In this document: one piece after another, positions 12,421 through 25,104 of the stretch | How positions within the stretch are numbered: the first letter of the stretch is position 1 | Layout of the letters: the number at the start of each line of letters is the position of its first letter | Source: Nymphaea colorata | Lineage: Eukaryota; Streptophyta; Magnoliopsida; Nymphaeales; Nymphaeaceae | Assembly (NCBI RefSeq): GCF_008831285.2 | Contig: NC_045142.1 | Location: 16,061,354-16,125,353 of the forward strand | Length of the DNA: 64,000 nt | Direction: 5' to 3' | Notes under the pieces: generated by a model | What the model was told of the DNA's origin: nothing | The model's input: the letters and a program-made list of their open reading frames with translations, nothing else | Database searches by the model: none | Position numbers and translations under genes: made by a program

Positions 12421-13401
12421 GCATACCATGCATGGCTGTTCCAATTTGTTGTATCCATGAATGAAAATTGATAATGAGGTGTAGTTAGCTTGTCATATAC
12501 CCAATGTGCAGGTTGTTTGCTATGGACAAATGTTCAAGCTGACTTCTCCATCAAGTAAGACATGAGAAACTCTAACGTTGATTGTCTCAACCATTATGTG
12601 CAAGACATCATTATGCAATTTGGTAGATCTTTATCACAAAATATGGTTGGATCATTGCCGTATAGTCCAAAAGCCCATTTGCCTTCTCGATTAGGGCTAA
12701 ATTTTTCTCTTTTCATTTGAGGTGGAGAATCTAATTCCCCAAAGATGACTTCCAAAGGTTTAGTATCTCATATCTTTGACCCATGATTAACCCCTATCTG
12801 AGTATTTTGTTTGCTCTATCAGCATGTTCATCCGTAGACCTCTTGTCATGCCTAGAAAGCAACCCAAAGAAATCCAAGGATGCTTTGTTCCTTTTCTGTC
12901 ATCATGATCCGATGACCGACTATAGAAGCTATCACTTTCCCATGCTTAGGAAAGGGGTTCTTTACTGTTCATTGATAGCCTTAACAATTTCTTTGTCGAA
13001 TTTGTCTTGCATTATGTTCTTCCACACAAGGCAATCTTTTGTATCGTGCCCTAGAGCATGATGAAAGTTGCAAAATTGTTCAAGTTCTCCCCCATTTTTG
13101 GGGGAAGATTGGAAACTTTAAAAAGGAACAAAAGACCTCTTTCAATCAGTTCTTACATGATTTCTTTGCAACTCTGCTCTAATGGGGTAAATTTTCTACC
13201 ATATCCCCATCCCGAATGTTTGTTCTTGGTGCTAGTATTGTAACTCCTATATTCTTCAAGTATTATGCTCTATCCTTCTTGAAGGTAGTATCATTGGCTA
13301 TGATATTGGCTGGAGCATTGTGATTTTGTTGTGCCTCTTAGTCTCTTCATTGAGTTTTTATTGAAATAACAACATCAAAGGCTCCATTTTCGATCCCAAC
13401 C

Positions 13402-14005
13402 TCAATACACTCGGCTTTCTTTTTTAAGATCAATGAAAGATTTGATAGGAGCATTGTAAATGAGGTTCCTTAATGGTTTCATCAAATTGTTTGTAATTAG
13501 CCCCATTGCATGGGACTGGGAGGTTGGGTCTCTCATCTTGTTGCAAGAAGACCGCCATCTCTGAATGAAGTCCTTGACTTTCATACCTGGCCTCTGCTTC
13601 AAATAACATAGGATGGTGATACTTGGTGCTATTTCGACATGTTGAATAAATCTTTCTATGAAAAGGTTAATCAACTTGTCAAAATTTTTTAGTTCTACAA
13701 GGTGCAAGGTTGATGTGATCCTTGTACCACTATGTTGTGATTCCTTCTAAGCTCTTGGCGATGCATTAGAAGGGAGACACATGATTATCATAGAATTTGT
13801 AGCATTTCACAAAGGACAAGGCCAAGTGCACTTTCAGGTCTCCATGGCCATCAAATTTGATGAACTTCTTAGGCAAGTTCTTGAGGTGTTTATCATTTTT
13901 TTTCCAACTTTGTCGCATCGTAACATCTTGTTTGACCATAATCTTGTCAAGTTTCCAATGATATTTGATGTGTGCAATACCAGAAGTCTCTCCACCAAGT
14001 GTCAT
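13402..14005 (-). pseudogene. Gag remnant (Ty3/gypsy)
   Basis: Two minus-strand frames (13402-13707 and 13766-14005) give a retrotransposon gag-like region. It includes KFDGHGDLKVHLA, and later FIERFIQHVEIAPS and GMKVKDFIQRWR, which resemble the conserved 'F...f' and 'VKDFIQRWR' parts of plant gypsy gag. Gag forms the particle that packages element RNA. A frame break separates the two pieces. Confidence 0.75.
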
Positions 14006-14105
14006 GACCTATGGAATTCAACCACATCTGAAAGTCCCATCTCTAATCATGTTCGAGCTTTATCTATCCACATATGTTTCTGCTCTAACTTTGTGAGGCC
14101 ATAAT

Positions 14106-15363
14106 ATTTGACCTAGACCTCCTTTTCAAAACCAGTAAAGTGTGTCTGAGTTTTTATATACAAAGATTCTCTATCCCAAATTTCAAATCAAACCATTGTT
14201 GTTTGATATGGTTTTCAATGCTTGCAATTGCGATCATTTGATCAACCTGTCTGTTTTACAATGGTTGATGACTTCTATCATGGTTCCATCATCATGTACT
14301 GTATAATTCATGGGTAGTCTTTACAATGCTTTTTAGCCAAAACACGTCATTCAATTAGGTTTTTCATCACTCTAAGTCATGGTGTGAGTCATTTCACTAT
14401 TTTTCAGTTTGGTAGCAAAACTTTATGTTCTCCTTCTAGATTTAATGCCCAATTTTTGTTTTAGCATTGGTTTTGTTATTCCACATATGGATCTTCATTT
14501 TTTAGGTACTTAGAGTGCTATAATTGAGTTTCATGACCCATTGAGTTTGTTTTCTCTTAATATTAAATTATGTTCCAAATCAAGTTGTGTTATAACTTTT
14601 ATAAAGCTTGTTTTACACCTCAGTGTTATAGTCAAAAGTAGTTTTCATGTTTCTTCACTTTATAGCATTTGTTTGCATGGAGTAATGTTATCCAATTGTC
14701 ATGGGTTGTATCCAAGTTGTATAGATAAGTGTAAATCCTATATTCTACCCTTGTTGCAACTCTGTTATGTTTTATATAGTTAGTTTAATTTATATGTTGT
14801 GTAGGCATATCTCCCAGCCTAATTTATATATTTCAAATCTATAAGTTGATGTTTTTCACTTGCTATACAAAGAATCTAGAGTCCAAAGTTTAGTATAAAT
14901 CAATGTTGTTTGTCGTAGGTTCACCCATCCCAACTAGGCCAAAAAGCCATGGTCACATGAGTACCTCATTTTAGGTGGTCTACCTATACCGGTTGGATGT
15001 GACACCGATACGGGTATGAGTATCGCATCAGACATGGCTCGGCTATGAGTCAATGTGCGATGTACCGAGTTTGTGTCTACCAAAAAATGGTAGGGCTCAA
15101 TTTTTTTTCTTCGTATGTCATTCTGAAAACACAAAGCCATAGACTCTCTGTTCCATTTTTTTCTGTCGGCTGAGGAAGAGAAGGGCCCCCTCTAGTGACC
15201 TCCGGTAGAAACATTCCGATGTCTAGTAATAGTTTACAGTGGACATCTTCAACGATTTGGGTGAATATTGGCTGATTAGGGTGAATGTTGGTTGGGTGCC
15301 TAGCGATATTTCTGATGACTCCTGACGATATTTTTGGTGAACATCGAACGATATTTGATCGCT
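14106..15363. other. No gene recognised; repeat-like tract
   Basis: AT-rich sequence upstream of gag of the minus-strand element. Around 14975-15075 there are CGATACGGGTATGAGTATCG-like motifs reminiscent of dispersed plant repeats. No LTR or primer binding site for the minus-strand element is evident. Confidence 0.4.
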
Positions 15364-16745
15364 TGTTAACACCCCAAAGTTTTCCACATCAGAATTGAAG
15401 CAATGTCAAAATTTTACAAAATAATTGTGAAAAATGCAATTGCAAAGCCAATTTTGAATTTAAAGAATAATTTAGATTCAAATCGTTAATTTAACTCATG
15501 ACACGAATCCCAATGTAGGATTACAAGTCTAAGCTATGACAAAATTAGCATTTGAAATCCAAATTCAATTACAAATGTCATTTGAGATCCATATTCAATT
15601 GCAAAATTCAAATTTTGACTTAAATTCAAGAATTGGATCAAATTCAGTCTAGAATGCTATGTAGGACCCACGTGTGGGCCCCACCTAGCCCATGTGGTGA
15701 GGAGCCCCCTAGGGGTCACGCAACCCCCATTTTAAAGAATTAAATATATTTTCTCTCAATTAAATGAAAAAAGTCATTTTCAATGATAAATAAATGAGAT
15801 CATAACTAGAAACCTAGGAAAGGAGAAACATTTATGTCTCCCTCTCTTCTTTGACTACGTCCTCTTTAAAGAGGAGTCAGTCTTCAAAAAACAATAACTA
15901 GGTTGGTCAAACCCACTTAATTCAAGTAGGTTCAACCCTAGTGCACCCAAATATGGCGCCAATTTCAGCTAGGCTCTGTCAACATGAGCTTAGTTTGGCC
16001 AAAAAGGAAGGTCCGTCTCATGATCCAATTTGTGGACAAAAATAGACCTTGACCAGATCAAATTCACATTGACTAGACTCAATCAAAGTACAATTCAGCT
16101 CAATTAAGAGGTTTCTTAGCTCAAATTTATTAAATTACCTTAAACAAAGTCAAACTACTTGCAAATGGGATTTGACTTTGGTCAATTGGTCAAATTTGAC
16201 CAATATGGATAATTTTGCCCTTTGTTGAGCAAATCGAGATTACAGAGCCTAAATTGGATTATGAAAGACACATATACATTTGGATTTGTCAAATGTATAA
16301 ATCAAATGTCAAATTAAAATTCAATATTTCAAAATCCATCTTCAATCAAGTTTTGGACAAAAATACCCTTTTCGAACCAAATTTGATAACATTTTCAAAT
16401 TTTATTCAATTTTAAATTGAATTATCATAATTCAATGGAATTGGGAGCTCAGTAACTATGTTTTAATCTATCAAGCTCGATTTCATACAAAGAAAAAAAT
16501 AAATGGCACAAATAAGGCAAAACCCTATGCAAGGGTATTTTCATCCAAAATTTTGGTCAAAGTTGGTCAGCTAGGTCTGAACCAAGGTTGACCAAACCTT
16601 GCCCAGCCCACCTAGCTAGTGTAAATGGGATAAGAATGATTAGTTAGAGCAATTAAAAACTCATTTAATCCATTTTGCAACTCCCTAAGCCTTGATTAAT
16701 CTTCCAAGGCAAATTAAAGAAGGTAGTTGAGCCCTTCTTCTCCTC

Positions 16746-16753
16746 TATATAAA
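16746..16753 (+). promoter_or_regulatory. TATA box of the plus-oriented LTR
   Basis: TATATAAA sits in a CT-rich context within the LTR-like block, followed by a sequence with no long open frame. It is the best core-promoter match in the block. Activity is inferred only. Confidence 0.45.
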
Positions 16754-17570
16754 CTCTCTCTTGGCAACCAGTATGGAGGACAAATTTTTTTAGTATTGCA
16801 TCAAGTTTCTGCAGCTAAGGAGCTAAGAGGGGAAAGCTAAAGAGGAAAAAAAGAATTTGTCCAAGCTCCCTTTTCCTTTTCTCTCATTTTCTTCTTCATT
16901 TTCATCTATTCTCTTCATTGATTTTGCTAAGTTAGAGTGCTTAAGTGAACCCTTACTTAGGATTTTCGTGGTGAGAAGCTCTCTTTCCCACTGCAAATTC
17001 CAGCAAGCAAGCTATTCTTTTTCTATCTTTGCTAAGCTGGAATCCAAGTTTGGATTCTTGCTTAGGATTGCTCGATTTAGAAAACAAGTGAAAAAGAAGA
17101 TCAAGCATCAAGACCGACCGTAAGGTATGTGATTTTAACTCATTTCTTATCTACTTTAGCTTCTTGTTGGTTCATTTTAATTTCAGCAATTCGTGGGAGT
17201 GGTTTATTTTCATTTATTTTATAGTTGGTAATGATGTCAAGTTAGTGAGAACTTATGATCAAATGTACATGTTAATGCATAATGCATGCATGAGGCGGTT
17301 TTTTTAAAAGACGAACCTATGAATCAAATTTTGAAAAGGGCCTCAAGACCAGTTCTTTTCAAAATAACCAGCTTAAAAACCATTTTGAACTCCCCACCAT
17401 GAGAGAATCCCACGGTGAGAGAGTGATTTTGCTGCAATATATATGACGAAAAGGCCTATTAAGAATGGATGCATTCTCATGAGTATAACTCACCTTTGCA
17501 TGGCGAATATAAGAATGGACTAGCTTGAACATTCATTCATCTCTTTCTATTTAAAGTTATTTTGTTTCAT

Positions 17571-17661
17571 AATTTTTCAATTGATTAAGGGTAGTAAGGG
17601 AGATTTGAAACAAGTTAATTTTTCAATTGATTAAGGGTAGTAAGGGAGATTTGAAACAAGT
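17571..17661 (+). repeat. Short tandem duplication inside the LTR
   Basis: The segment containing TTTTTCAATTGATTAAGGG and the following GTAGTAAGGGAGATTTG is present twice in immediate succession. The other LTR copy at about 5820-5870 does not show the same exact doubling, so the duplication probably arose in this copy. Confidence 0.7.
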
Positions 17662-18690
17662 TTTCAATCTTCCTACCTAAAAGAACCTAGCCATGAATCA
17701 TCATGATTCATCAGTCATGTGGTCTCTTGATAAAATTTCATTTTGAAGAGTAAGGTATGTATATGTATATATTGTTATATATATGCATGTGCAATCTCTT
17801 GTTAAAAGCCATTTTCCTCTCTTAAAATCAGGTTGGAACACGTTTTCAAACTGGTTTTTAAGAAAATGGATAATTTTATTGATTTTCGTAGCACAAAGCT
17901 ATGAGATCACTTTCATTTCATCTTAAAATTTGTTTAATTTCAGCGATCGATACGTAAGGTGTATGTAAGTTATTGAAAGCAAACCATGTTTTATGGAAAT
18001 TAGCTTAAGAATGTCAAATTTTATATATTTGAGGTACCAATTTTCAGCCACAAAGTGGCTATATTTTGAAGAACAAAAAAAATGTTCTAACCCTACCTAA
18101 TTGGCTCTCTAAAAGTCTTTTAGAAATTTCTGATTTCATTCACCAATTTTCAGACTTACATGTGATTGATTGAGTTTCAAGAACTATGTAAGATCATACT
18201 TCAAAAACCCTAATCTTTGCATCCCTTAAAGAACAAGATCAAAAGTGTTTTAATAGTCCAAGAAATAATGGATCTTCTAGGACAAGAATATGAAATTTTG
18301 TTTGACTTTGGGGAGAAAGAAAGGTTCTTAGAACTCCATGACATGAATGAGAACATATGGCACATGATTTTTGCCAACTTGGATGCTTAGTTCATATTAA
18401 GGAAAACTGAATTTCATCATTTTCAAAGAGTCAAACACTCTTAGAATCAATATTTTAATTTTAATCCATTTAAATCAGAATAAAATCTGATTTTTATGAC
18501 AATTTTGAGGAAAATTGATGATATCCACATTTCCTCTATATTTTAAAGTTTCATTTCATCCTCATTTGTCTAATTCTTAATTGTTTTTAATTGTTTTGAG
18601 TTTTTCATTCATGACTCAAGCTTGTGGACTGAATCTCTAATTCATGTGCTTAATAAATGATGAGCACATTTAAATAAAGTCCCACATTTT

Positions 18691-21339
18691 AATTAAAATC
18701 AATTTTCATGCATAGATTGTATGGTGTGTGATTGCAATGAATGGACTTGAGGGATTATAAGAGAGTGAAGAATGTATGTTTCACCTGAATGAATCTTGAG
18801 AGATTATGAGAGAGAGAAGAATGAATGTTTCATATAGTTTTCCTTCTCATTTCATGCATTCATTTTCATTCAAAATCAATAGCACCACATGAACATTCTC
18901 AAGAAATTAATTGATTCAAATTTGAGTTGCAAAAAGTGACCAAGTCATATTACAACAAGAATTTATAAACTTCACTTAACTTACAAAGAAAACATAAGCA
19001 ATGCATTCATAATCTTGGCCAAAATGTGTTTAGAAAACAATACATTTTTCTAACAATTTGAAACCTATGTTTCATCAAAAGAATGAGTTCTACCTAACCA
19101 AATCATAAGTTTCTAAATATCTTGCACCAAATCACATGATTTGGCAAAAGAAGAATTCAAAATCAATTTTGAACATAAGATGGTCACAATTTCAACTCAT
19201 GAATCATTTTGAGTTTGCAATAAAGAACAGAATTTCAAATCTTCAAAGTCCTCAAGAATAGTGGATTTATTGCCAAATCGTGTGAAAAACATGATGGGTG
19301 AGGTAATACGTACAGCTTGGAATCACTTTCCAACTAGTTTTGAAAATCGTGTGTTGTGAAAAATGGTTTATCATGCATGCAAATGCTTTAATTTTTCATA
19401 TTCTCATGTGTTGGTCAACACGAATCCCCAGCATCTTCTAGTATACACTTTCCAACTACCATCATGATTTTTCAATCCTCAGTGATTTTACAAATCTAGT
19501 TTTTAAACCTCGTCTCCAAGTGCTATTCCAAAATCATTTTGCAAATTTCATCTTCCAAATCTCTTTCCGTACTTGGTTTTCATACCATGATCCAAATTGT
19601 TCTCCACATCCTAAATACATTTCAAAATTTGGGATCCACATGGGAGCTACGAATGGTCTATAACATGATATGAGATTATATTCCTTACTTGTTGACAATA
19701 AAAGCAATCATTTGTGCACAGCTTCAATGTCCCTTTCAATTACCATCTTGGTGTTTTAAACTAGTTCCAACTCATGTTCCAAACCTTGATTTCAAATTCC
19801 TTTCCAAATTAATGTCCTTTTCTATGTTTTAAAGTCTAATTCTCAATTCCATTTTCAAAATGTGTACATCATGTAGTTATAAGTTGCATGTCATGACCCT
19901 ATGATAAAAAGGGCAACATTGTCTTTTTCTATAGGTTGATGACATGAGGGTCCCTCTAGTTTTGAAAATCAAATTTCATTTCAAACTTAGGTTCACATGC
20001 ATGTAGCTTGCACACTGTTCTTTAGAATCAAAGCATAACATTTAAAACATCTATGCATTAAGCATCGTTGTTTTGGACTTTTGATTGATTAACCCTAGTA
20101 AAGGTGCTACAAATGGTCAATCATCATACTGACAGGGCATGTCCCTTCTCTACTTCTATCAGAATTGAGAAGAGTTAATGTTTTCCCATCAAGGTTGGAT
20201 GTGCAGTTTCTTCTGAAGAAATTTTGCACGTAAATACTCCCTTACACTTGCACCTCCTTTGCACATTAAGTTATCATATTCAGGTGGCGTCCCTTGCAAG
20301 TTTTCCAAAACCAACAAGGTTACATATGGGGATTACTTATACGTTAATCATTGAATCTACCTCAAGTAACTTACATCCGTTTGCCATTTCTAATATATAT
20401 TTTTCATGTTTGAAATTAGGATCCGTTCATATAGTTCAAACTTCAAATGGTTAGTGCACACACTTTCACTAAGATATGCTCCCCTCTCCTTTCTCTTTTT
20501 ATTTTATAATTCTTTAATTTCTTGCCTTTTGTTTTTGCATCACGCATGTAGTTCTTGCGATTAGTGCACAAACTAGTCTCTTGATTATTTATGATTCATA
20601 AGGATGCATCATATGGACTAGGTTTATGTATGCATGGATCAATGATGAATACAGTATTGAACTATATTTCTATCTTGGAGCTCTCCTATTCAAACACTAA
20701 ACTTTTAATAATCCACTAAGATTTTGAAAATCATATCTTTTCAAAACCTAAGTCATGTTTGTTTTGATCCATTTAGGATTGGGATGACAATCAAGTCTTC
20801 AAATGTTAGGCCAGTGAACTTACTCTTATGTATTATTATCTTTAGTAAAGGTGGTCGGAACAGTCAGACCTCATACTAATAGGATAGGTTCCATCTCTCG
20901 GATGCGTGGACGAGAGAACAGAGTCTGGTATTGAAAATATATTTCTCATCTACGAATGGTCCATATGCAAGATTGAAAATTTTTTTCATGTAAATAGGAG
21001 TCATCTGTCATATTACAGTGTTTCATTATTTCTATGCACATAGGAATAGGGTAGTGTGAGGTACTTATACATGGGGAGTTAGTGTTGACCTGCATAGAAC
21101 AAAGGAAGGTATTTCTATTGATGTGCACATGCACAAGTAGCACATTGATGAGTTTGATGCACGTGAGGATTCTTCAAAATTGCACACACAAATATGACAC
21201 TGATAACTTTAGTGCATGCAAGCATATGCCTAATGAGCATGGACCTAATGAGAGCATTCCAATGGATACACACATGTAGAATGAGGTAGTTATGAGTTTG
21301 GTGCTCCACATGTAGGAACAAAATTAAGTGACAAAAAAG
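18691..21339. other. Continuation of LTR-like/internal element DNA; no gene
   Basis: AT-rich sequence without a supported gene, probably the remainder of the element that begins at 15364. Two related segments, about 20095-20170 and 20845-20915 (both starting AGTAAAGGTG and containing TCATACT.A.AGG), point to an internal duplication or two nested copies. Confidence 0.4.
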
Positions 21340-21369
21340 ATGCCTTCTCATATTGCGACAGCTATGCAC

Positions 21370-23300
21370 ATACCAACAGGTTTTGCATTAAGGAAGGGCA
21401 AGAAAAAATATCGGAAAAGGATTATTACAAGGACTTATGTATGTACCGAAAGATTCTTAAAGCACTAAAGGCAAGTAAACTCATAGGGGAACTTTTGAGA
21501 TATGGATGCTCTGCAAAAATGGTGGTTAGGAGGCTTCCAAATGGTTAGATTTTATTTTAGGGCCTTCATTGCCATCACAACCACCCTTTATGTCCTCCTC
21601 TTATTTCTCTCATGTTGAGGTTCAATTGAAATGAAATGCATGCTCATGCAACAATTGGGAAGCTGGTATTGTTCGAGTGCAAGCTTATAACTATATTAGT
21701 AAGTTAGATGGTGGATGAAAGAATGTACCTTCTACACCTTCCGACCTAAAGAACCACCTTCAACGAAGAAGAGAAAGTAATATGAAGAATGGGAAAGTGC
21801 AGACAATTGTAAGGTATTTTCAGAAGAAGTCGACCATTGACCTTGGCATTTATATTGCACTAAGGATGAGGATGGATACATAATAAACATGTATTGGGCA
21901 GTAGCTCATTCATGATTAGACTACAAGTGCTTCAGTGATGTTTTTGTCTTCGACACCATAGTGAAGATGGATACTACCAATGGCCGTTTGCACAATTTGT
22001 GGGTGTCAACCACGTGTGAAGCTACATATTTGGTGGTGCTTTCCTGTATGAGAGATATTTTTGTGTGTCTGTTTGCACAGTTTAGTGAAGAAATGAATGA
22101 AGTCCACCCACATGTAGTGTTAATGAATGAAAAAAAATGTCATTGCAAGTGCCATAGCACATGTGTAGCCAAATGCACATCACCACTTTGCTTGTGAAAC
22201 ATTCCAAAATGTAGTGAAGAATATATGTCACATTTTTAACCAGAAATTTAAGTTTGATGAAGTGCCTCTATAAGTACATCTTGGAGTCACATAATGAAGA
22301 GTTGTTCTTATCTTCATAGACAGAAATGACTAATGTGTACTAGTTATAGTATAACATGTGGTTGCAATGGATGTTTAAGGACAAAGAGAAGTGTGTGCTT
22401 GCACATATGGCTGACAATATTTCTACATATATATGATTAGCACCCAAGGCTAGAGAGTATGCATGCAATCCTTAAGAAGAATCTATACTCGAGTGTAATG
22501 ATATTTTAGTTTCTTGAGTAACATGAAATGTTTTTGCAGAATCTTAAAGGGAACAAGTTAGAAGAAGATTGAAAAGAATTTTTATTAGTTCCTTTGATGA
22601 TGTTGATCAAGGTGTTGATGCATGTTGCAGACATGTACACACTAATACTATATAAGTGGGTAAAACTTGAAGCCCTTATAGCCATTAATTGTGACATGGA
22701 AGCAAACTCATATAAGGACAACATGAACAAATATCATGTAGATGCCTACAATGTCACATACATTGTGGAAAGCACCACACTTTAGTGCTCTTGCAGAAAG
22801 ATCGAATTTAATATTAACTCTTTGTCACCATGCAATGAAGGTGCTCGATCAGGATAACATTAAGGAGTTACCTGTAGCATACATGAAGTGACAATGGACT
22901 AAGAATGGAAAGAGTGACATGCCAAGATGCAGCCTCCTTAAGATAGGTATGGATGAGACATGTCTCACTACAACATATTACTAACGGCTATGTTGCACCA
23001 TCATGTATGTAGTTGAAATTGCATAAAAAAAGAAAGAGATAAAGTGATATGTAATGATGACACAATTAAGGATCATAGAAAGTGCTTGCCATGTGTACAT
23101 TTAAAAATAAAAGTCTCATTTGATAGAATGGTATCCCAGTTGCAATAGCAAGCCCATAACAACCAACAAAGGAGAGAGAGTTTGTCCTCGAGTTAACGTT
23201 ATGTCTAATGACTCAAAGGCAAATATTGCCCATGTTGATGGAACTTGCCTCTCTACAAGAGGAATCTAGAGGAAGAAATATACTAAACATGGGAGTAAGA
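21370..23300 (+). pseudogene. FAR1/FHY3-type (MULE-derived) transposase pseudogene
   Basis: Reading the plus strand across several frames recovers the domain order of FAR1/MULE transposases. A basic N-terminal piece with RKGKKKYRKRIITRTYVC lies near 21390. A transposase entry motif SDVFVFDTIVKMDTT lies at about 21938 (compare GDVVVFDTTYK in FAR1). A helical segment lies around 22590-22780. A SWIM zinc finger has CSCRKIEFN at 22786-22812 and, after a frame change, CHHAMKVLDQDNIKELPVAY from 22823. The SWIM Cys and His residues are present, but many stops and frameshifts break the gene. In live relatives the protein binds DNA as a transposase or light-signalling transcription factor; this copy is dead. 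Transposon rather than host-gene origin is inferred from the setting. Confidence 0.75.
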
Positions 23301-23383
23301 GGAAAAAGATAATCATAGAAAAGTTGACAAAGAAATGAACAACAAAAAAGGTGAGCCAAAGTAGGTGATACCAAAAGTCATTG

Positions 23384-23480
23384 CCTAAAGAGCAAAGTGA
23401 CTTTGTGGTGGATTCAATGGCATTGTAATAGCCTAAAGATCAAAGTGACTTTGTGGTGGATTCAATGGCATTGTATTGCA
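23384..23480. repeat. Tandem duplication, about 50-bp unit
   Basis: A segment with GCCTAAAGA(G/T)CAAAGTGACT through GGATTCAATGGCATTGTA occurs twice in a row, at about 23384 and 23431, with almost no divergence. The near-identity suggests recent slippage or unequal exchange. Confidence 0.8.
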
Positions 23481-23483
23481 GCC

Positions 23484-23751
23484 ACACATATAATCTTTTA
23501 ATTTCATTTCTTGAACCATGTACATGGAGCTTATTGTATATATGGTCTAACTTTTCAGCAACAACTGCATGCAATCACTAAGAACATAGGTGATACTAAG
23601 AGATTGTGCTATATAGAACACATACAATCTTTTAATTTCATTTCTTGAACCATGTACATGGAGCTTATTGTATATGTGGTCTAACTTTTCAGCAACAACT
23701 GCATGCAATCACTAAGAACATAGGTGATACTAAGAGATTGTGCTATATAGA
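23484..23751. repeat. Tandem duplication, 134-bp unit
   Basis: Copy 1 (23484-23617) and copy 2 (23618-23751) both run from ACACATA(T/C)AATCTTTTAA to GATTGTGCTATATAGAA and are nearly identical. It directly follows the 50-bp duplication downstream of the FAR1-like pseudogene. Confidence 0.85.
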
Positions 23752-25104
23752 AGCATATTGGATTCCCCTACATGAAATTTAGGTTATGTTTGTTTGTATG
23801 CCTGCAATCTCTTTTTGTTATTTTTTTAAAAATCCTGATCTTTTATAAATGTCACCTTATTTTTTTGGCAATAAAGGGATGAACGACTTCTAAGAAGTGA
23901 ATAGGTCAGAAATCACCAAATGGGACAGTTTTCATCTACATTTCCTCAACCTTTGCACTACAAGGTGCAATTTTTTGCACAGTAGTTGTCGACTTTTGCT
24001 GGTGATGCGGTTAATATGAAGGCAACTACTGGCCAACTATCTGTCTTAATTAATTTGACCATTGTTGGATGAGTTTAACATGCATGTGCAGCTCAGTTGA
24101 AGTCAAAGGGGAGTCATATCTGGGAGCATTGCCTTCAGCCTTAATTCAAAGTTGATCCAATTCATGATGGTGACACACTTTGTGGAACAAAATATATATT
24201 TGTGTAACTGATATCTTATTTCTCAACTACTTTTATTACTTATTTATGGTTGACACTGCCTATGGGATTTCATTTGTGTTATGTGAACTTTCATCTTCTC
24301 TCACCATGTTTGGATGTCTCTCTTCATCTTTTGTTATCTATTGCATCCTACAAGAATATAATCAAGCGACCAACACCTATAATCAGATACCCCATTTTCC
24401 ATCTTTATTAATATCATCATTAACTATGTTGTTTTCATTGCATTATTGTCGAGGGTGTTCATTGTCTGGCCCAATGACTCAAAAGAAAAGGTTGTGTTGC
24501 ACAATAGTTCCCTCACTTGTGGTTTTCTAACTCCCATGGTTGCCTTGTTATTTACAGAAAGTTTGACGATGAGGGAAAAGTTTGAAACCCCAAGATGATA
24601 TGTGAATGGAAGGTGCTTCAAGCGAATAAATCCCCTCTCACATATGATGTATGCACTGAACTATATGGTCATCACTAGGTGGGGAACTTCACCATCGAAG
24701 CTATGGGTGAGCATTTGATGAGGTGGTATCCAGAGACATCCAAAAAATGGCTCATTTGCAGCCAAAAAATCATTGATGGTATCTCCAAATGGCCATAAAA
24801 AAGTTGTTTGACCTAGCTCATTCCCTAATGCCATAATCAATTGACCATCTCTCTATGGTAAACACTTCATGTATTATATTGTTTCAAGTGACAAATATAT
24901 TTTTCAATATGATGCATATTTATGTGATGAAGATATTGTTTCCAGCATTGTGGAGGGTGGCACAACATTGGTCAAATATGTTCTACATTTCAAATGCCCA
25001 TGTAGAATAATTCATTTGACTATGGGTGTCAATCTACAAGTACATGGAGTCTGCTTCTCTACTCCAATCGATGGACTTCACCCAAGAAGATATGCCTAGA
25101 GAGG
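23752..25104. other. No gene recognised; possible CACTA-type edge
   Basis: CACTACAAGG at 23956 followed by TTTTGCTGGTG-like motifs resembles a CACTA transposon end. Open frames at 24180-24530 and 24869-25099 have no recognisable domain. Confidence 0.35.

Larger units (their letters stand above)
8390..14105 (-). mobile_element. Ty3/gypsy retrotransposon, Tat/Ogre type, decayed internal region
   Basis: The minus strand carries, in order from high to low coordinates, gag (about 14.0-13.4 kb), a protease-associated segment (about 12.3 kb), reverse transcriptase, RNase H, a second RNase H-like domain and integrase. A second RNase H between the first RNase H and integrase is the hallmark of the Tat/Ogre lineage. 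Every domain is interrupted by stops or frameshifts, so the copy is dead. No minus-oriented 5' LTR or tRNA primer site is visible between 14.1 and 15.36 kb, so the 5' end appears lost or rearranged. Confidence 0.85.
15364..18690 (+). mobile_element. Plus-oriented LTR homologous to 4690-7288
   Basis: Starts TGTTAACACCCCAAAG and matches the minus-strand LTR at 7288-4690 in collinear order across its length. It is therefore a second LTR of the same family in opposite orientation. It retains about 0.8 kb missing from the other copy, including TATATAAA at 16746-16753, a plausible LTR promoter. Whether it is a solo LTR, the 5' LTR of a second element, or an inverted part of the same element cannot be decided. 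The right edge given is the last anchor matched (CTTGTGGACTGAATCTC near 18622); the true LTR may extend further. Confidence 0.7.

Noticed and set aside
16857-17123. 88-codon frame in the plus-oriented LTR after the TATA box
   Set aside because: The homologous LTR copy on the minus strand does not keep this frame open, and the sequence is untranslated LTR/leader DNA.
24180-24530. 116-codon hydrophobic frame downstream of the FAR1-like relic
   Set aside because: T-rich composition explains the hydrophobicity; no motif matches a transposase or membrane protein family.
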